A model generated the notes under the pieces. It saw only the letters and a list, made by a program, of their open reading frames with translations, was not told where the DNA came from and searched no databases. Shown piece by piece: positions 27,313-34,297 of a stretch of 64,000 bases of DNA (position 1 is its first letter; every line of letters starts with the position of its first letter). Origin of the DNA: Krasilnikovia cinnamomea (GTDB lineage Bacteria > Actinomycetota > Actinomycetes > Mycobacteriales > Micromonosporaceae); contig NZ_SHKY01000001.1 in NCBI RefSeq assembly GCF_004217545.1, positions 4,402,001 through 4,466,000 of the forward strand. The letters are read 5' to 3'. Both the position numbers and the translations under genes were made by a program.

Positions 27313-27645
27313 TTAGGTCGACGACTCCTGTGCGATGCGGTCGTTCTCGGCGTCGAAAGCGGCTTGCCCTTCCTCGGCCATACGGTCGCGTTCTTCCTGG
27401 CTTAGCTCCTCCCAGCGTTCAGCGAATTGGCGGACGCCGGGGTCGATGCCGGCGGCGAAGGCTGGGGTGTTGTAGACGTCGCGCAGGCTGGCGCGGCCGG
27501 CGAGGACGTCGTCGACGAGGCTGCGGAAGTCTTGGTTGTCGCTCTGCTCGCGCAGGATCTCAAGCGAGCGCAGCAGATAGCGAGAGAGCGCTCTGTTGCC
27601 GTGGGCAACGTCGAGGACGGGTTCCTGGTCGGGCGGCTGCGTCAC
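27313..27645 (-). CDS. Small acidic helical protein of the type VII cargo cassette
   Basis: 110 aa from a GTG four bases after the stop of the WXG-type gene, with GGAG nearby, so it is part of the same operon. Sequence is acidic and predicted helical: NRALSRYLLRSLEILREQ, then FRSLVDDVLAGRASLRDVYN and FAERWEELSQEERDRMAEE. No signal peptide, membrane segment or catalytic motif is seen. It could be a chaperone or partner for the two secreted-type proteins encoded upstream, by position only. Confidence 0.65.
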   Translation of the reverse strand: MTQPPDQEPVLDVAHGNRALSRYLLRSLEILREQSDNQDFRSLVDDVLAGRASLRDVYNTPAFAAGIDPGVRQFAERWEELSQEERDRMAEEGQAAFDAENDRIAQESST

Positions 27646-27649
27646 GGTG

Positions 27650-28372
27650 TCAGACTCCGGGATGGTCGTAGGCGGTACCGGGCAGGGCGTGGTTTTCCAT
27701 GCCGTGCAGGGCTCCGAGGTAGCCGGCGCAGATTCCGGTGAATCCTTGCACGGCGGCCCAGGCGGCGTCGTGGGCGTCGAGGACTAAGTACCAGAGCCGG
27801 ATGGCTTGGGCGATCTCGACGGCGGTAGCGGAACCGCCGATGACGGCGCCCACGCCCGTCCAACTGGTCGCGGCGGTGGCGGCAGCGCTGATGCCGATCA
27901 CGATGAGCAGATCACCCAGGTCCTGGCAGAGACTCTTAAGAGATTCGGCCATCTCTTGCATACCGGCGGCCAGCGTGCGGAACTGCCCGGCGACGGCTTC
28001 GAGGGCTTCGACCTGTTGCTCCAGCGTAGTGGCCAGTTGGAGGAAGTAGGTGCGGGCCTGCTCGGCGGCCTGGCCGTCCCACTGGCCGGGGACGAGCGCG
28101 ACGGTGGCTTCGTCGAGGATGGCGGAGTAGCGCCGGTTGAACTCGGCAAGCTTGTTGAGGGCGTCGCTGGCTTCGGCGGCGGCGTTCCAGTCGCCGGCGA
28201 ACTGCTCGGCGATCCACCCCCAGGGGTTGAGCCCGAACAGCTTCTCCATCGCCCAGCCGACCCAGTACGACGGGCTGATGTACTGCTTGCCGCCGAGGAT
28301 GTTGTTGACCAAGTCGGGAACGGGCGCGACGGCAACCGGCGGGGTCAGGGCGCCAGCGGGTGCAGCGGTCAC
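27650..28372 (-). CDS. WXG100-superfamily type VII secretion substrate-like protein
   Basis: 240 aa. A Pro/Ala/Val-rich start leads to WVGWAMEKLFGLNPWGWIAE, then a long helical hairpin (about 65-140) with the turn LVPGQWDGQAAEQA. The W-x-G of that turn is the WXG100 hallmark. A hydrophobic C-terminal third (about 145-215) contains DLLIVIGISAAATAATSW. It resembles ESX/Esp-like substrates with an extra hydrophobic domain. The GTG start follows GGAAGG. Cotranscribed with the EspC-like gene upstream and the small acidic gene downstream. No ESX core ATPase (EccC) or membrane component lies in the window. Confidence 0.75.
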   Translation of the reverse strand: MTAAPAGALTPPVAVAPVPDLVNNILGGKQYISPSYWVGWAMEKLFGLNPWGWIAEQFAGDWNAAAEASDALNKLAEFNRRYSAILDEATVALVPGQWDGQAAEQARTYFLQLATTLEQQVEALEAVAGQFRTLAAGMQEMAESLKSLCQDLGDLLIVIGISAAATAATSWTGVGAVIGGSATAVEIAQAIRLWYLVLDAHDAAWAAVQGFTGICAGYLGALHGMENHALPGTAYDHPGV

Positions 28373-28405
28373 GGTGCAAGCCTTCCTGTCGGATGGACGC
28401 GACGG

Positions 28406-28705
28406 TCAGTAGGTCGCGTCGAGGCGGGCAGCGGAGGCCTGGTCGGTGTCGCGGTAACTGTTGGCCGTCTTGTCGATCTCGATGGCGGAGGCATCGATCA
28501 GCTTTGCCAGTTGTTTGTACTGGGCGGTGAGGGTTTCCCGGACGGTGGTGGCGGTCTCGACCACGGTGAAGAACATGCGGCCGTCGTTGTAGCCGATGCT
28601 TAGCGCATCCCTGGCGTAGCCGTCGGCGCGGCTCGCGTCGTCGGTCAACCCGGCCAGAGTTTCCCCGAAGCGTCGGATGGCTTCGTCGTCGGCGCTGAAG
28701 GACAT
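28406..28705 (-). CDS. EspC-like type VII secretion target
   Basis: 99-aa helical protein. Two amphipathic helices flank a central loop, and the C-terminal region has ANSYRDTDQASAARLD, which contains the general type VII secretion signal Y-x-x-x-D (YRDTD). This matches the small EspC/DUF2580-like secreted partners that pair with WXG100-type proteins. The ATG follows GGGGGAA. First gene of a three-gene operon. It is divergent from a membrane-protein gene across 85 bp. Confidence 0.75.
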   Translation of the reverse strand: MSFSADDEAIRRFGETLAGLTDDASRADGYARDALSIGYNDGRMFFTVVETATTVRETLTAQYKQLAKLIDASAIEIDKTANSYRDTDQASAARLDATY

Positions 28706-28790
28706 CGATTCCCCCGTGTCTGAAGACAGTAGCTACGCTGCGAGGCAGCGGCTTGCCATCGTAGCGGCGAGCTTGAGCACAGGAGGTCCC

Positions 28791-29321
28791 GTGTCGCCAG
28801 CACCCGCCGAGCTTGACCTTCCGGCTGACTGGCTGGCCACGCACCCCCGGCTGCCCGAGGTCTGCGTCCAGCACGGCCTGGCCCAGGCGCAGCGCGTCGA
28901 CTTCGTCGTGAAATCGCGCCCAAAGGTGTCGCGTGCCCGCCGGCTCCTCGTGCCCGGATACACGGCCCTGGACCGAGCCGGCGAGTATCTGGGTCATGTG
29001 AAGTTCGTCAAGGTGCAGGACTGGCCGCTGTGCGCCCGCTGCCTGCGGCGGCGTCACATCGGCTTGGCCGTGGCGGCGTTCCTGTTTTTCGGCGGCCTTG
29101 TGGCGATGATCGCTGCGGGCGCCGCTCAAGCCTCCGTCGAGGGCGGCTCGAAGGTACTAGCGATCCCGTTCTTCCTCGGATTCGTCGCGATCGTTGCCTC
29201 GCCGTGGCCGTTCAGCTACGCCGGGCTGCCCAAACTGACCCACACCCAGGCCGCACCCGACGGTACCGCCGTACGGGTCACCCACCCGCACCCGGAGTTC
29301 GCCCGGCATTTCGCCGGTTGA
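28791..29321 (+). CDS. Two-helix membrane protein, function unknown
   Basis: 176 aa from a GTG preceded by AGGAGG, the clearest ribosome binding site in this region. A soluble N-terminal part (about 1-80) is followed by CARCLRRRHIG and two transmembrane helices (about 87-108 and 115-135). A short tail rich in His and Pro ends the protein. It is divergent from the type VII cargo operon and may share its promoter region. Family not recognised; a role tied to the cargo cassette is only positional inference. Confidence 0.65.
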   Translation: MSPAPAELDLPADWLATHPRLPEVCVQHGLAQAQRVDFVVKSRPKVSRARRLLVPGYTALDRAGEYLGHVKFVKVQDWPLCARCLRRRHIGLAVAAFLFFGGLVAMIAAGAAQASVEGGSKVLAIPFFLGFVAIVASPWPFSYAGLPKLTHTQAAPDGTAVRVTHPHPEFARHFAG

Positions 29322-29456
29322 GGGCACGCTACGGCGTGTCGGCCGGCTTAAGAACTCCTAACTCAAACGGGTGTATCGGTATGACCTGATCTTCGGTGGT
29401 CGTGGTCGGTGACATGAGGAAGCGCGACCCGCAACCGTGGCTGCTGGCTGGGGGGC

Positions 29457-30758
29457 CTATGCGTCGTGTGCGGCGCGTTTGAGCAGGTGGTGGAGCAGCC
29501 TAGTGGCCACCTCGGGGTCTCGGCTGAACCGGTAGGTGTAGGTGTCCTCGGTGTTCGGGTCGGCCGTGGCGACCAGGGCCGCGGCGGCGGACGGGGTGAG
29601 TATCGCGATGACGGTGTGCTTGAACAGCGGGTCGCCGTTCGGCAGGGACGCCATGTGCGCGCGCCGGATCGGGCGCAGCTCCGCGTGGGGGGCGAGCAGG
29701 AGGGTCATCGCGCTGTTGCGGGCGAGCTGGTTCGCGGCGGTGAGCGGCACCCCGGAAGGGAACCGGCCGTCCGGACAGACGATGGCTGTCGCGGCCGGAA
29801 TTTCGCTGTTCGTGGCGGTGCGCTCCAAACGCGCGGCGAGTTCCCGCACCAGCGATCCCGGTGCGGTGATCTCCTCCCCGGGCAGAACGAGCGCTTCGGG
29901 GTCGTCGTCTTGGAGCGCGACCGGCGCCGGCAGGGTGATGCTGTCGACGCCTTCGCCGGACAACTGGGGTACGGTCGCGGCCGCGCCGAACAGGTAGCCC
30001 TGCCCGAGCCGGGCACCCAGACCAGCGGCGAACGGCAGTTGATGGTCGTGTTCGACGCCTTGGGCGACGACCAGCGCGCCGGTGGCCTGCCGGTAGCTGT
30101 AGACGGCGTCCAGCACCATCGCGGCGTGGGCATTGGGGGCATGGGCGAGCAGACCCATGTCGAGCTTGATCACGTCAGGTGCTAACAGCGGCAGCAATGC
30201 CAGCGCGTCGGTGCTCGCGCCGAAGTTGTCGATGGCCACCCGTACGCCGAGGGCGCGGACCCGGTTGGCTGCGGCCAGCGCCATGAGCGGGTCGCCGGTG
30301 AGCACCGCCTCGTCGATCTCAGTGACGATCCGGTACCGGCGGAGGGCTCTGCGCAGCACGTCGGCAAGGTCGTCGGGTGCGTCGGCGAGCAGCCCTTGGG
30401 GCAGGGCGTTGACGAACAGCATCGTCTCCTCGGGCAGGTCCGCCTTGAGGACGACGTCCGCGGCGACCGCGCGGGCGACCATGTCGAGTTCGGTGAGCAG
30501 TTCCTTGGTCGCCGCAGCGGTCAACATCGCGGCGGGCGAGGCGAACTGGGTATCCGCCGGGCCCCGGGCGAGGGCCTCGAAGCCGACCACGTGCCGCGTA
30601 CCCAGGCTGACCAGGGGCTGGAACTCGGCGGTCAACAGCCGCTGCTCCACGATCTTCTCGATCGTCGCGCCGTCGGTTGGCCGCGGTGTCCCCATCCGCC
30701 CAGCCATGGCGGCGACCGGGGAGGGCAGCGACGTCTCGCGCCGGAACAGCACTGTCAT
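29457..30758 (-). CDS. Degenerate EAL domain protein with C-terminal DICT-like sensor
   Basis: 433 aa. An EAL-type domain (about 30-265) is followed by a DICT-like domain (about 290-425, with NSAMTLLLAPHAELRPIRRA and TYTYRFSRDPEVATRLLHHLL). The EAL triad itself is present (GFEALARGP), and NALPQ and IKLD are kept. However, the usual DDFG metal site reads DNFG and the catalytic AEGVE reads AQGVE, so c-di-GMP hydrolysis is probably lost. It may bind c-di-GMP, or another signal, as a sensor. ATG at 30758 chosen; GGAGG lies about 13 nt upstream. Located within the accessory element, reading toward the cargo genes. Confidence 0.8.
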   Translation of the reverse strand: MTVLFRRETSLPSPVAAMAGRMGTPRPTDGATIEKIVEQRLLTAEFQPLVSLGTRHVVGFEALARGPADTQFASPAAMLTAAATKELLTELDMVARAVAADVVLKADLPEETMLFVNALPQGLLADAPDDLADVLRRALRRYRIVTEIDEAVLTGDPLMALAAANRVRALGVRVAIDNFGASTDALALLPLLAPDVIKLDMGLLAHAPNAHAAMVLDAVYSYRQATGALVVAQGVEHDHQLPFAAGLGARLGQGYLFGAAATVPQLSGEGVDSITLPAPVALQDDDPEALVLPGEEITAPGSLVRELAARLERTATNSEIPAATAIVCPDGRFPSGVPLTAANQLARNSAMTLLLAPHAELRPIRRAHMASLPNGDPLFKHTVIAILTPSAAAALVATADPNTEDTYTYRFSRDPEVATRLLHHLLKRAAHDA

Positions 30759-30885
30759 GACGGTCTTCCGCCCCTCCTGCAGATCAGGGTCACGCCTGGG
30801 CCACCCGGCCGCTGGCAACTCTCTCTATCGGCACGGCCCGCCTGACCTCGCGGCGCGGGCATGTGACGTCTCGCACAGGAGTCGA

Positions 30886-31005
30886 CCCCGAGTCGACCCT
30901 TCGCCGGGAGAGCCACGGCGGGGGCGCCCCGACCGGGCCACCGGCAAGTTATGGCTCGCCCAGGACGTGGAAGCGTGGATGAGTACCCACCGGCGTCCGC
31001 TGTAG
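30886..31005 (+). pseudogene. C-terminal remnant of an excisionase-type HTH gene
   Basis: The frame ending in TAG at 31003-31005 reads GRPDRATGKLWLAQDVEAWM, the wing and final helix of AlpA/MerR-type excisionases. No start and no helix-turn-helix precede it. Within the 740 bp from 30759 to 31497 this, the second tRNA fragment, a hairpin and an integrase fragment are all that can be recognised. Confidence 0.4.
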
Positions 31006-31145
31006 GAGGATGAGTGACCCCGGGCAACGCCGACAACCTGCCAGATGGGCGGGTGCAGAAGGGGAGTCGCGGGGAATCACGGGAAGTTGACCTACGTTCG
31101 CTCTGGTCAGCGCGTCGCAGCTCAGCGATCTTGGCCGAGTGCCCC

Positions 31146-31190
31146 CTGGCAGTGTGGGGGTTCAGGAGTTCGAGTCCCCTCAGCTCTACC
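31146..31190 (+). repeat. Right attachment-like repeat (tRNA-Ala 3' half)
   Basis: Imperfect copy of 25806-25850. The upstream half of the tRNA is absent, so it is not a functional tRNA gene. It is followed by a hairpin at 31208-31247 (10-bp stem GGCTTCGGGA) and by an integrase 3' end, the same order as at the left end. Confidence 0.75.
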
Positions 31191-31262
31191 CTTGATGAGA
31201 TCGACAGACGCCCCGGCTTCGGGACCGTGATCCCGAAGCCAGGGCGTTCGTCATTCCTACGG

Positions 31263-31385
31263 CTAACTGGCCTCGCGTGCCACTAACGTGCCACTAGGGT
31301 CCGTGATCTTGCTTCGTGCCTCCTCGATCAAGTCGTCGAGCGCCGCGGAGATCGCATGATCCCGGTCGGTGGCGGATGTGTATCG
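31263..31385 (-). pseudogene. Integrase C-terminal fragment, second copy
   Basis: The minus strand reads ATDRDHAISAALDDLIEEAR and ends SGTLVAREAS before TAG, almost identical to the C-terminus of the integrase remnant at 25922. Similarity stops just before the catalytic Tyr region. It is the 3' end of a second, otherwise deleted, integrase next to the second att-like site. Confidence 0.75.
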
Positions 31386-31497
31386 CGGAACCGGCCGTTG
31401 TCACTGTCGCTTGTAGTGCTTCAAGTCCCCGGCCTCTGCAGGTCTGGCGAACCTGCCTCTGCCATCGCAACCCTTGCACCGACACCGCGAGGAAGCG

Positions 31498-31746
31498 CTA
31501 TGGCGGGGAGACAAAAGTGCCGCGCTTCTCCACGGTGTATACCAAGCCGCGTTCGCGCAGAAGTGCGACCGCTCGGCGCGCGGTCGTGCGAGCCACGCCC
31601 CATTCGGCGTGCATGTCGCCTTCGGTGGGGATGCGGTCGTGAGGTTGGAGCGTGCCTGCCTTGATGTCCGCCTCGATGTAGTCCGCGATCTGGACGTAGA
31701 CCGCCACCGGCCCGTCGTGGCGGAGGGAGCGCGCGGACTTGCTCAT
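31498..31746 (-). CDS. GntR family winged-helix regulator (short)
   Basis: 82 aa consisting almost only of the GntR winged helix: VYVQIADYIEADIKAGTLQP, then DRIPTEGDMHAEWGVARTTA and RRAVALLRERGLVYTVEKRG. There is no effector-binding domain. Short GntR proteins of this kind are common control genes of actinomycete integrative plasmids (KorSA-like role), and here it lies beside an integrase fragment. An inverted repeat just upstream could be its operator. The ATG is the only sensible start. Confidence 0.8.
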   Translation of the reverse strand: MSKSARSLRHDGPVAVYVQIADYIEADIKAGTLQPHDRIPTEGDMHAEWGVARTTARRAVALLRERGLVYTVEKRGTFVSPP

Positions 31747-31772
31747 GAAGGCGACGTTAGAGCGGCGATCAC

Positions 31773-31822
31773 GTCTACCTATCGGCAGCTACAAGGCGAT
31801 ACGTAGCGACGCTAAGGTAGAC
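31773..31822. promoter_or_regulatory. Inverted repeat upstream of GntR gene
   Basis: GTCTACCT (31773-31780) and AGGTAGAC (31815-31822) are exact inverted 8-mers 34 bp apart, between the GntR gene and the divergent small HTH gene. A plausible operator pair. Confidence 0.45.
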
Positions 31823-31921
31823 AAGCAGGAACAAGATGACTACATTCTAGGTCGCGGGACGGTCGCTTGGCCGCTGGTCCATCCGGCCCGTCGGGCAACC
31901 GCTGGTTGAGAGGGGAGGAAC

Positions 31922-32119
31922 ATGAAGAGCAACAAAGAGCCCGGTGTGAACGAAGTCGAAGCGCGCCCCAGGTTCTACGGCAGTCACGAAGTCGGTATGC
32001 GGATCTGGGCAGTTGAGGGCTTCCCGGAGCCCGCAGCGGAGTTGCATCAAGGCCCTATCTGGGACGGCGATGAGGTCGACGCCTGGGCGGAAGCTGTCCG
32101 CAGTACCGGTCGGGGATGA
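31922..32119 (+). CDS. Small excisionase-like protein with a shortened HTH
   Basis: 65 aa from an ATG with a strong GGGGAGGAA site. FYGSHEVGMR looks like helix 1 of an AlpA/excisionase HTH, and GFPEPAAELHQGPIWDGDEV followed by DAWAEA is the wing and last helix. The part between them, normally the recognition helix of about 10-15 residues, is missing. Either the gene has suffered an in-frame deletion or it encodes a divergent variant. It is divergent from the GntR gene, as expected for an xis-like gene in an integrative element. Confidence 0.6.
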   Translation: MKSNKEPGVNEVEARPRFYGSHEVGMRIWAVEGFPEPAAELHQGPIWDGDEVDAWAEAVRSTGRG

Positions 32120-32333
32120 GCGGCAACGGCTCTGGGGTCCCCACACGCGGCAAGAATCTGACAGTCGGATCAGCCGGGTTGACGGAAGCGGCCTCGATCA
32201 CCGATGGAGTCCTCCATGCCGTCGACCGGCCCGCCCGGCAGCGTCGGCGGGACGCGGGCGTAGGCGACGCCGCGAACGGTATTACCGGGAGCGATCGTCG
32301 AATCAGCGCAGCGGCCCGTCAGGCCGTGTACGG

Positions 32334-32810
32334 CTACGAGACCTGTGTCTCGGCAACGACACGACGGAAGTCGGCAACGGCGGCCCGCAGATCTCCGGCA
32401 GCCGTGCCCATCGCGCCCGTTGCCAGCAGGCTTTCCTCGAAGCCGCACAGGTCCCGTTCGCAGACGGAGGCGAACTCCGCGAGGGGCAGCGACGCGATTT
32501 CGACGCGTCCGTGGTGTACCGCGACCTGTCCTCGTGCCTGCGTGAGCACCAGCTGGAACGAGCTGTCAGCGCCGATGAACTCGTAGCGATCCTCAACGCC
32601 CCGGGCCAGTCGACGGTGATTGGCGATCAGCAACTGCGCACTGTAGAGAAGGTCGACCACGCTCAGAGACACCACCATGGCCCCCGATGGCCCGCGCTCA
32701 GTCGAGTCGGCGGTGCCTGCGCTGCCCCGCACGACCAGGTGGCCGAGGCTGAACTCAGCCGACGGGCCTTCTAGCACCTCAATCAGCGCGAACTTGAACG
32801 ACAGGTTCAC
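32334..32810 (-). CDS. Conserved hypothetical protein
   Basis: 158 aa from a GTG. A beta-rich N-terminal part (LSFKFALIEVLEGPSAEFSL, then GHLVVRGSAG) leads to MVVSLSVVDLLYSAQLLIAN, a strand LVLTQARGQVAVHHGRVEI, and a helical end. There is no signal peptide or membrane helix. I do not recognise a named family. Its compact alpha/beta pattern and location beside mobile-element genes are reminiscent of small immunity-type proteins, but no cognate toxin is seen and I do not assign this. Confidence 0.6.
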   Translation of the reverse strand: MNLSFKFALIEVLEGPSAEFSLGHLVVRGSAGTADSTERGPSGAMVVSLSVVDLLYSAQLLIANHRRLARGVEDRYEFIGADSSFQLVLTQARGQVAVHHGRVEIASLPLAEFASVCERDLCGFEESLLATGAMGTAAGDLRAAVADFRRVVAETQVS

Positions 32811-32948
32811 CGCGCCATGTCTACCTCACCGGGACAAGGCCACCGCCGTGGCTGGCGTGAACGGGGCGGCCGCCGAGGGCTGACGCGGCCGCGACCTGTG
32901 TGTTTTCATGATCCATCCGCTGACCTGGGCAAAGGGAAGGGCAGTCGA

Positions 32949-33527
32949 ATGTCGTCGACGAGAATCGAAGAGGCGTTGGTCGGCCTGTCGTTCCACGTGG
33001 CACTGGCGGTGATCGGAGTGTTGCTGGGCGTTCTCGTGAGCCGCAGGCAGGCCAGGCCACGGCGCGTACTCGCCGTCGTACTCCCGGTGGTGGGCATGGT
33101 GGCGCTGCTGATCGGCGTGGCCACCGACCGGCTGGCCGAATCCGCAGTGGGGTTTCTTGCCGGCGGCGCCGTGCTGGTCCTCACCATGATCATGACGGCG
33201 GGCATGTCGAGGATCCCGGCGATCGTGACCAGCGCCGTGGGCGGACTGGTCGCGCTGCACGCTGCCACGGTGAGCTTTGTTCTGGTCGGGTTCAGCCCAC
33301 ACGCCGCACCGCGCGAGCACGCACCGCGCTGGTGGACGGCAGCCGCAACCGGCCTGTTCCACGACAACGAACTGGGCGCCGCCATCAGCGACTCCGAGCT
33401 GCCGCTGTGGGTGCAGCTCAGCCGCGCCACCGGCCCCCTGCTGGTGCTGCTCACGGTGACCATCGGCTTCGCACTCGCGTATCTGGTGCGGTGTCGGGCC
33501 CGTGCCGGGGCGACGCCGCTCGCCTGA
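32949..33527 (+). CDS. Integral membrane protein, function unknown
   Basis: 192 aa with about five hydrophobic segments (about 12-30, 38-56, 61-80, 88-110 and 158-180) and an extracytoplasmic loop containing HAAPREHAPRWW. The ATG at 32949 follows GGGAAGGG at 8 nt. An in-frame extension upstream to 32817 lacks a ribosome binding site. No family recognised. It lies near the uncertain right edge of the second element remnant. Confidence 0.65.
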   Translation: MSSTRIEEALVGLSFHVALAVIGVLLGVLVSRRQARPRRVLAVVLPVVGMVALLIGVATDRLAESAVGFLAGGAVLVLTMIMTAGMSRIPAIVTSAVGGLVALHAATVSFVLVGFSPHAAPREHAPRWWTAAATGLFHDNELGAAISDSELPLWVQLSRATGPLLVLLTVTIGFALAYLVRCRARAGATPLA

Positions 33528-33623
33528 TCCGACGCGCAGCCGTCATACGTCGCGCGAGAAGCACTCGCTTCGTCGACGAACGAGCTCGCCTGCGTTGAAC
33601 GGGCGCTGGAGCCACCGGCCGAA

Positions 33624-34253
33624 CTATTCGCGGCAGGCGGCGATGACGTCCTTGTACGAGGCCACATCAGGCGGTCGATCGGTGCTGTCGCATCCGAGAA
33701 CCCCTGAGATGGGGCCGATCCAGGAGGAGGCGGTGCCCCGTACCGTCGCCTTGCCGCAGGTATAGGAGAACGCCGCTTCCACGGCCTGGACCCCTTCGTA
33801 CTGGACGTAGCGGCCTGGGCGGTTCACCACGGCCGAATCGCCGGGGGAGTGGTTGACCGGGGCCACCTCGCCAAGTGCCGGCATCGCGGCGGGGTCGTCC
33901 CACCGTTGGACGAACGCGCGGTAGACCTTGTCCTGCGGCACGGGCTTCTGTGCGACGACCTGCGCTCGGTACTGGCGCACGTCCCGCAGCGATCCTGGGT
34001 CCAGCTTGCCCCCCTTTGGCGAGGTGATCGTGACCGCCGGGGCCAGCGCGAGGATGACCGTGCGCCGCCGCGTCGGACCGACGCTGACCCGGCCACCGGC
34101 ACAGCTGCTCGCCGCGCTGGATGCGGCCGGGGTGGCGGGCGGCGCCGGAGCGGGGGGAGCGGCCGGGCCGGCCGTGTCGCGGGCCCGAGGCGCGTCGCAG
34201 GCGGTAACCAGAAGCACTGCCGCGACCAGCGCTGCCCCGCTTACCTTCGCCAT
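33624..34253 (-). CDS. Putative lipoprotein
   Basis: 209 aa. The signal peptide MAKVSGAALVAAVLLVTAC ends in a lipobox V-T-A-C with Cys19. A Pro/Ala-rich linker of about 25 residues is followed by a domain with several cysteines (SSCAGG, YTCGKA, LGCDST, AACRE) and the segment YVQYEGVQAVEAAFSYTCGK. Predicted to be anchored outside the cell membrane. Function unknown. It is downstream of the PadR-acyltransferase fusion on the same strand (45 bp gap) and may be cotranscribed. Confidence 0.75.
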   Translation of the reverse strand: MAKVSGAALVAAVLLVTACDAPRARDTAGPAAPPAPAPPATPAASSAASSCAGGRVSVGPTRRRTVILALAPAVTITSPKGGKLDPGSLRDVRQYRAQVVAQKPVPQDKVYRAFVQRWDDPAAMPALGEVAPVNHSPGDSAVVNRPGRYVQYEGVQAVEAAFSYTCGKATVRGTASSWIGPISGVLGCDSTDRPPDVASYKDVIAACRE

Positions 34254-34297
34254 CCAACAATCGTGACCGACCGGAACGGCTCCTGGGACGGCTTTGT

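Larger units (their letters stand above)
25806..31190. mobile_element. Decayed integrative element at tRNA-Ala
   Basis: The interval runs from the 3' half of tRNA-Ala to a second imperfect copy of that half at 31146-31190. A frameshifted, truncated tyrosine integrase lies next to the tRNA, reading toward it, as in actinomycete integrative elements. An excisionase-like HTH fragment lies near the right end. No replication, transfer or phage structural gene is recognised inside. Most of the space is held by type VII secretion cargo genes and an EAL-DICT gene. Boundaries are inferred from the repeats. The host genes could also have been captured between two independent insertions. Confidence 0.6.

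Noticed and set aside
27070..27405. Possible plus-strand gene after the zinc-ribbon gene
   Set aside because: It overlaps the coupled type VII cassette gene on the other strand and shows no protein-like pattern.
31146..31190. A second functional tRNA-Ala
   Set aside because: Only the 3' half is present; acceptor 5' strand and D arm are missing.
32116..32333. Plus-strand frame starting ATGAGCGGC after the short excisionase-like gene
   Set aside because: No motif, no ribosome binding site of its own, and it runs antisense into the better supported gene at 32334-32810.
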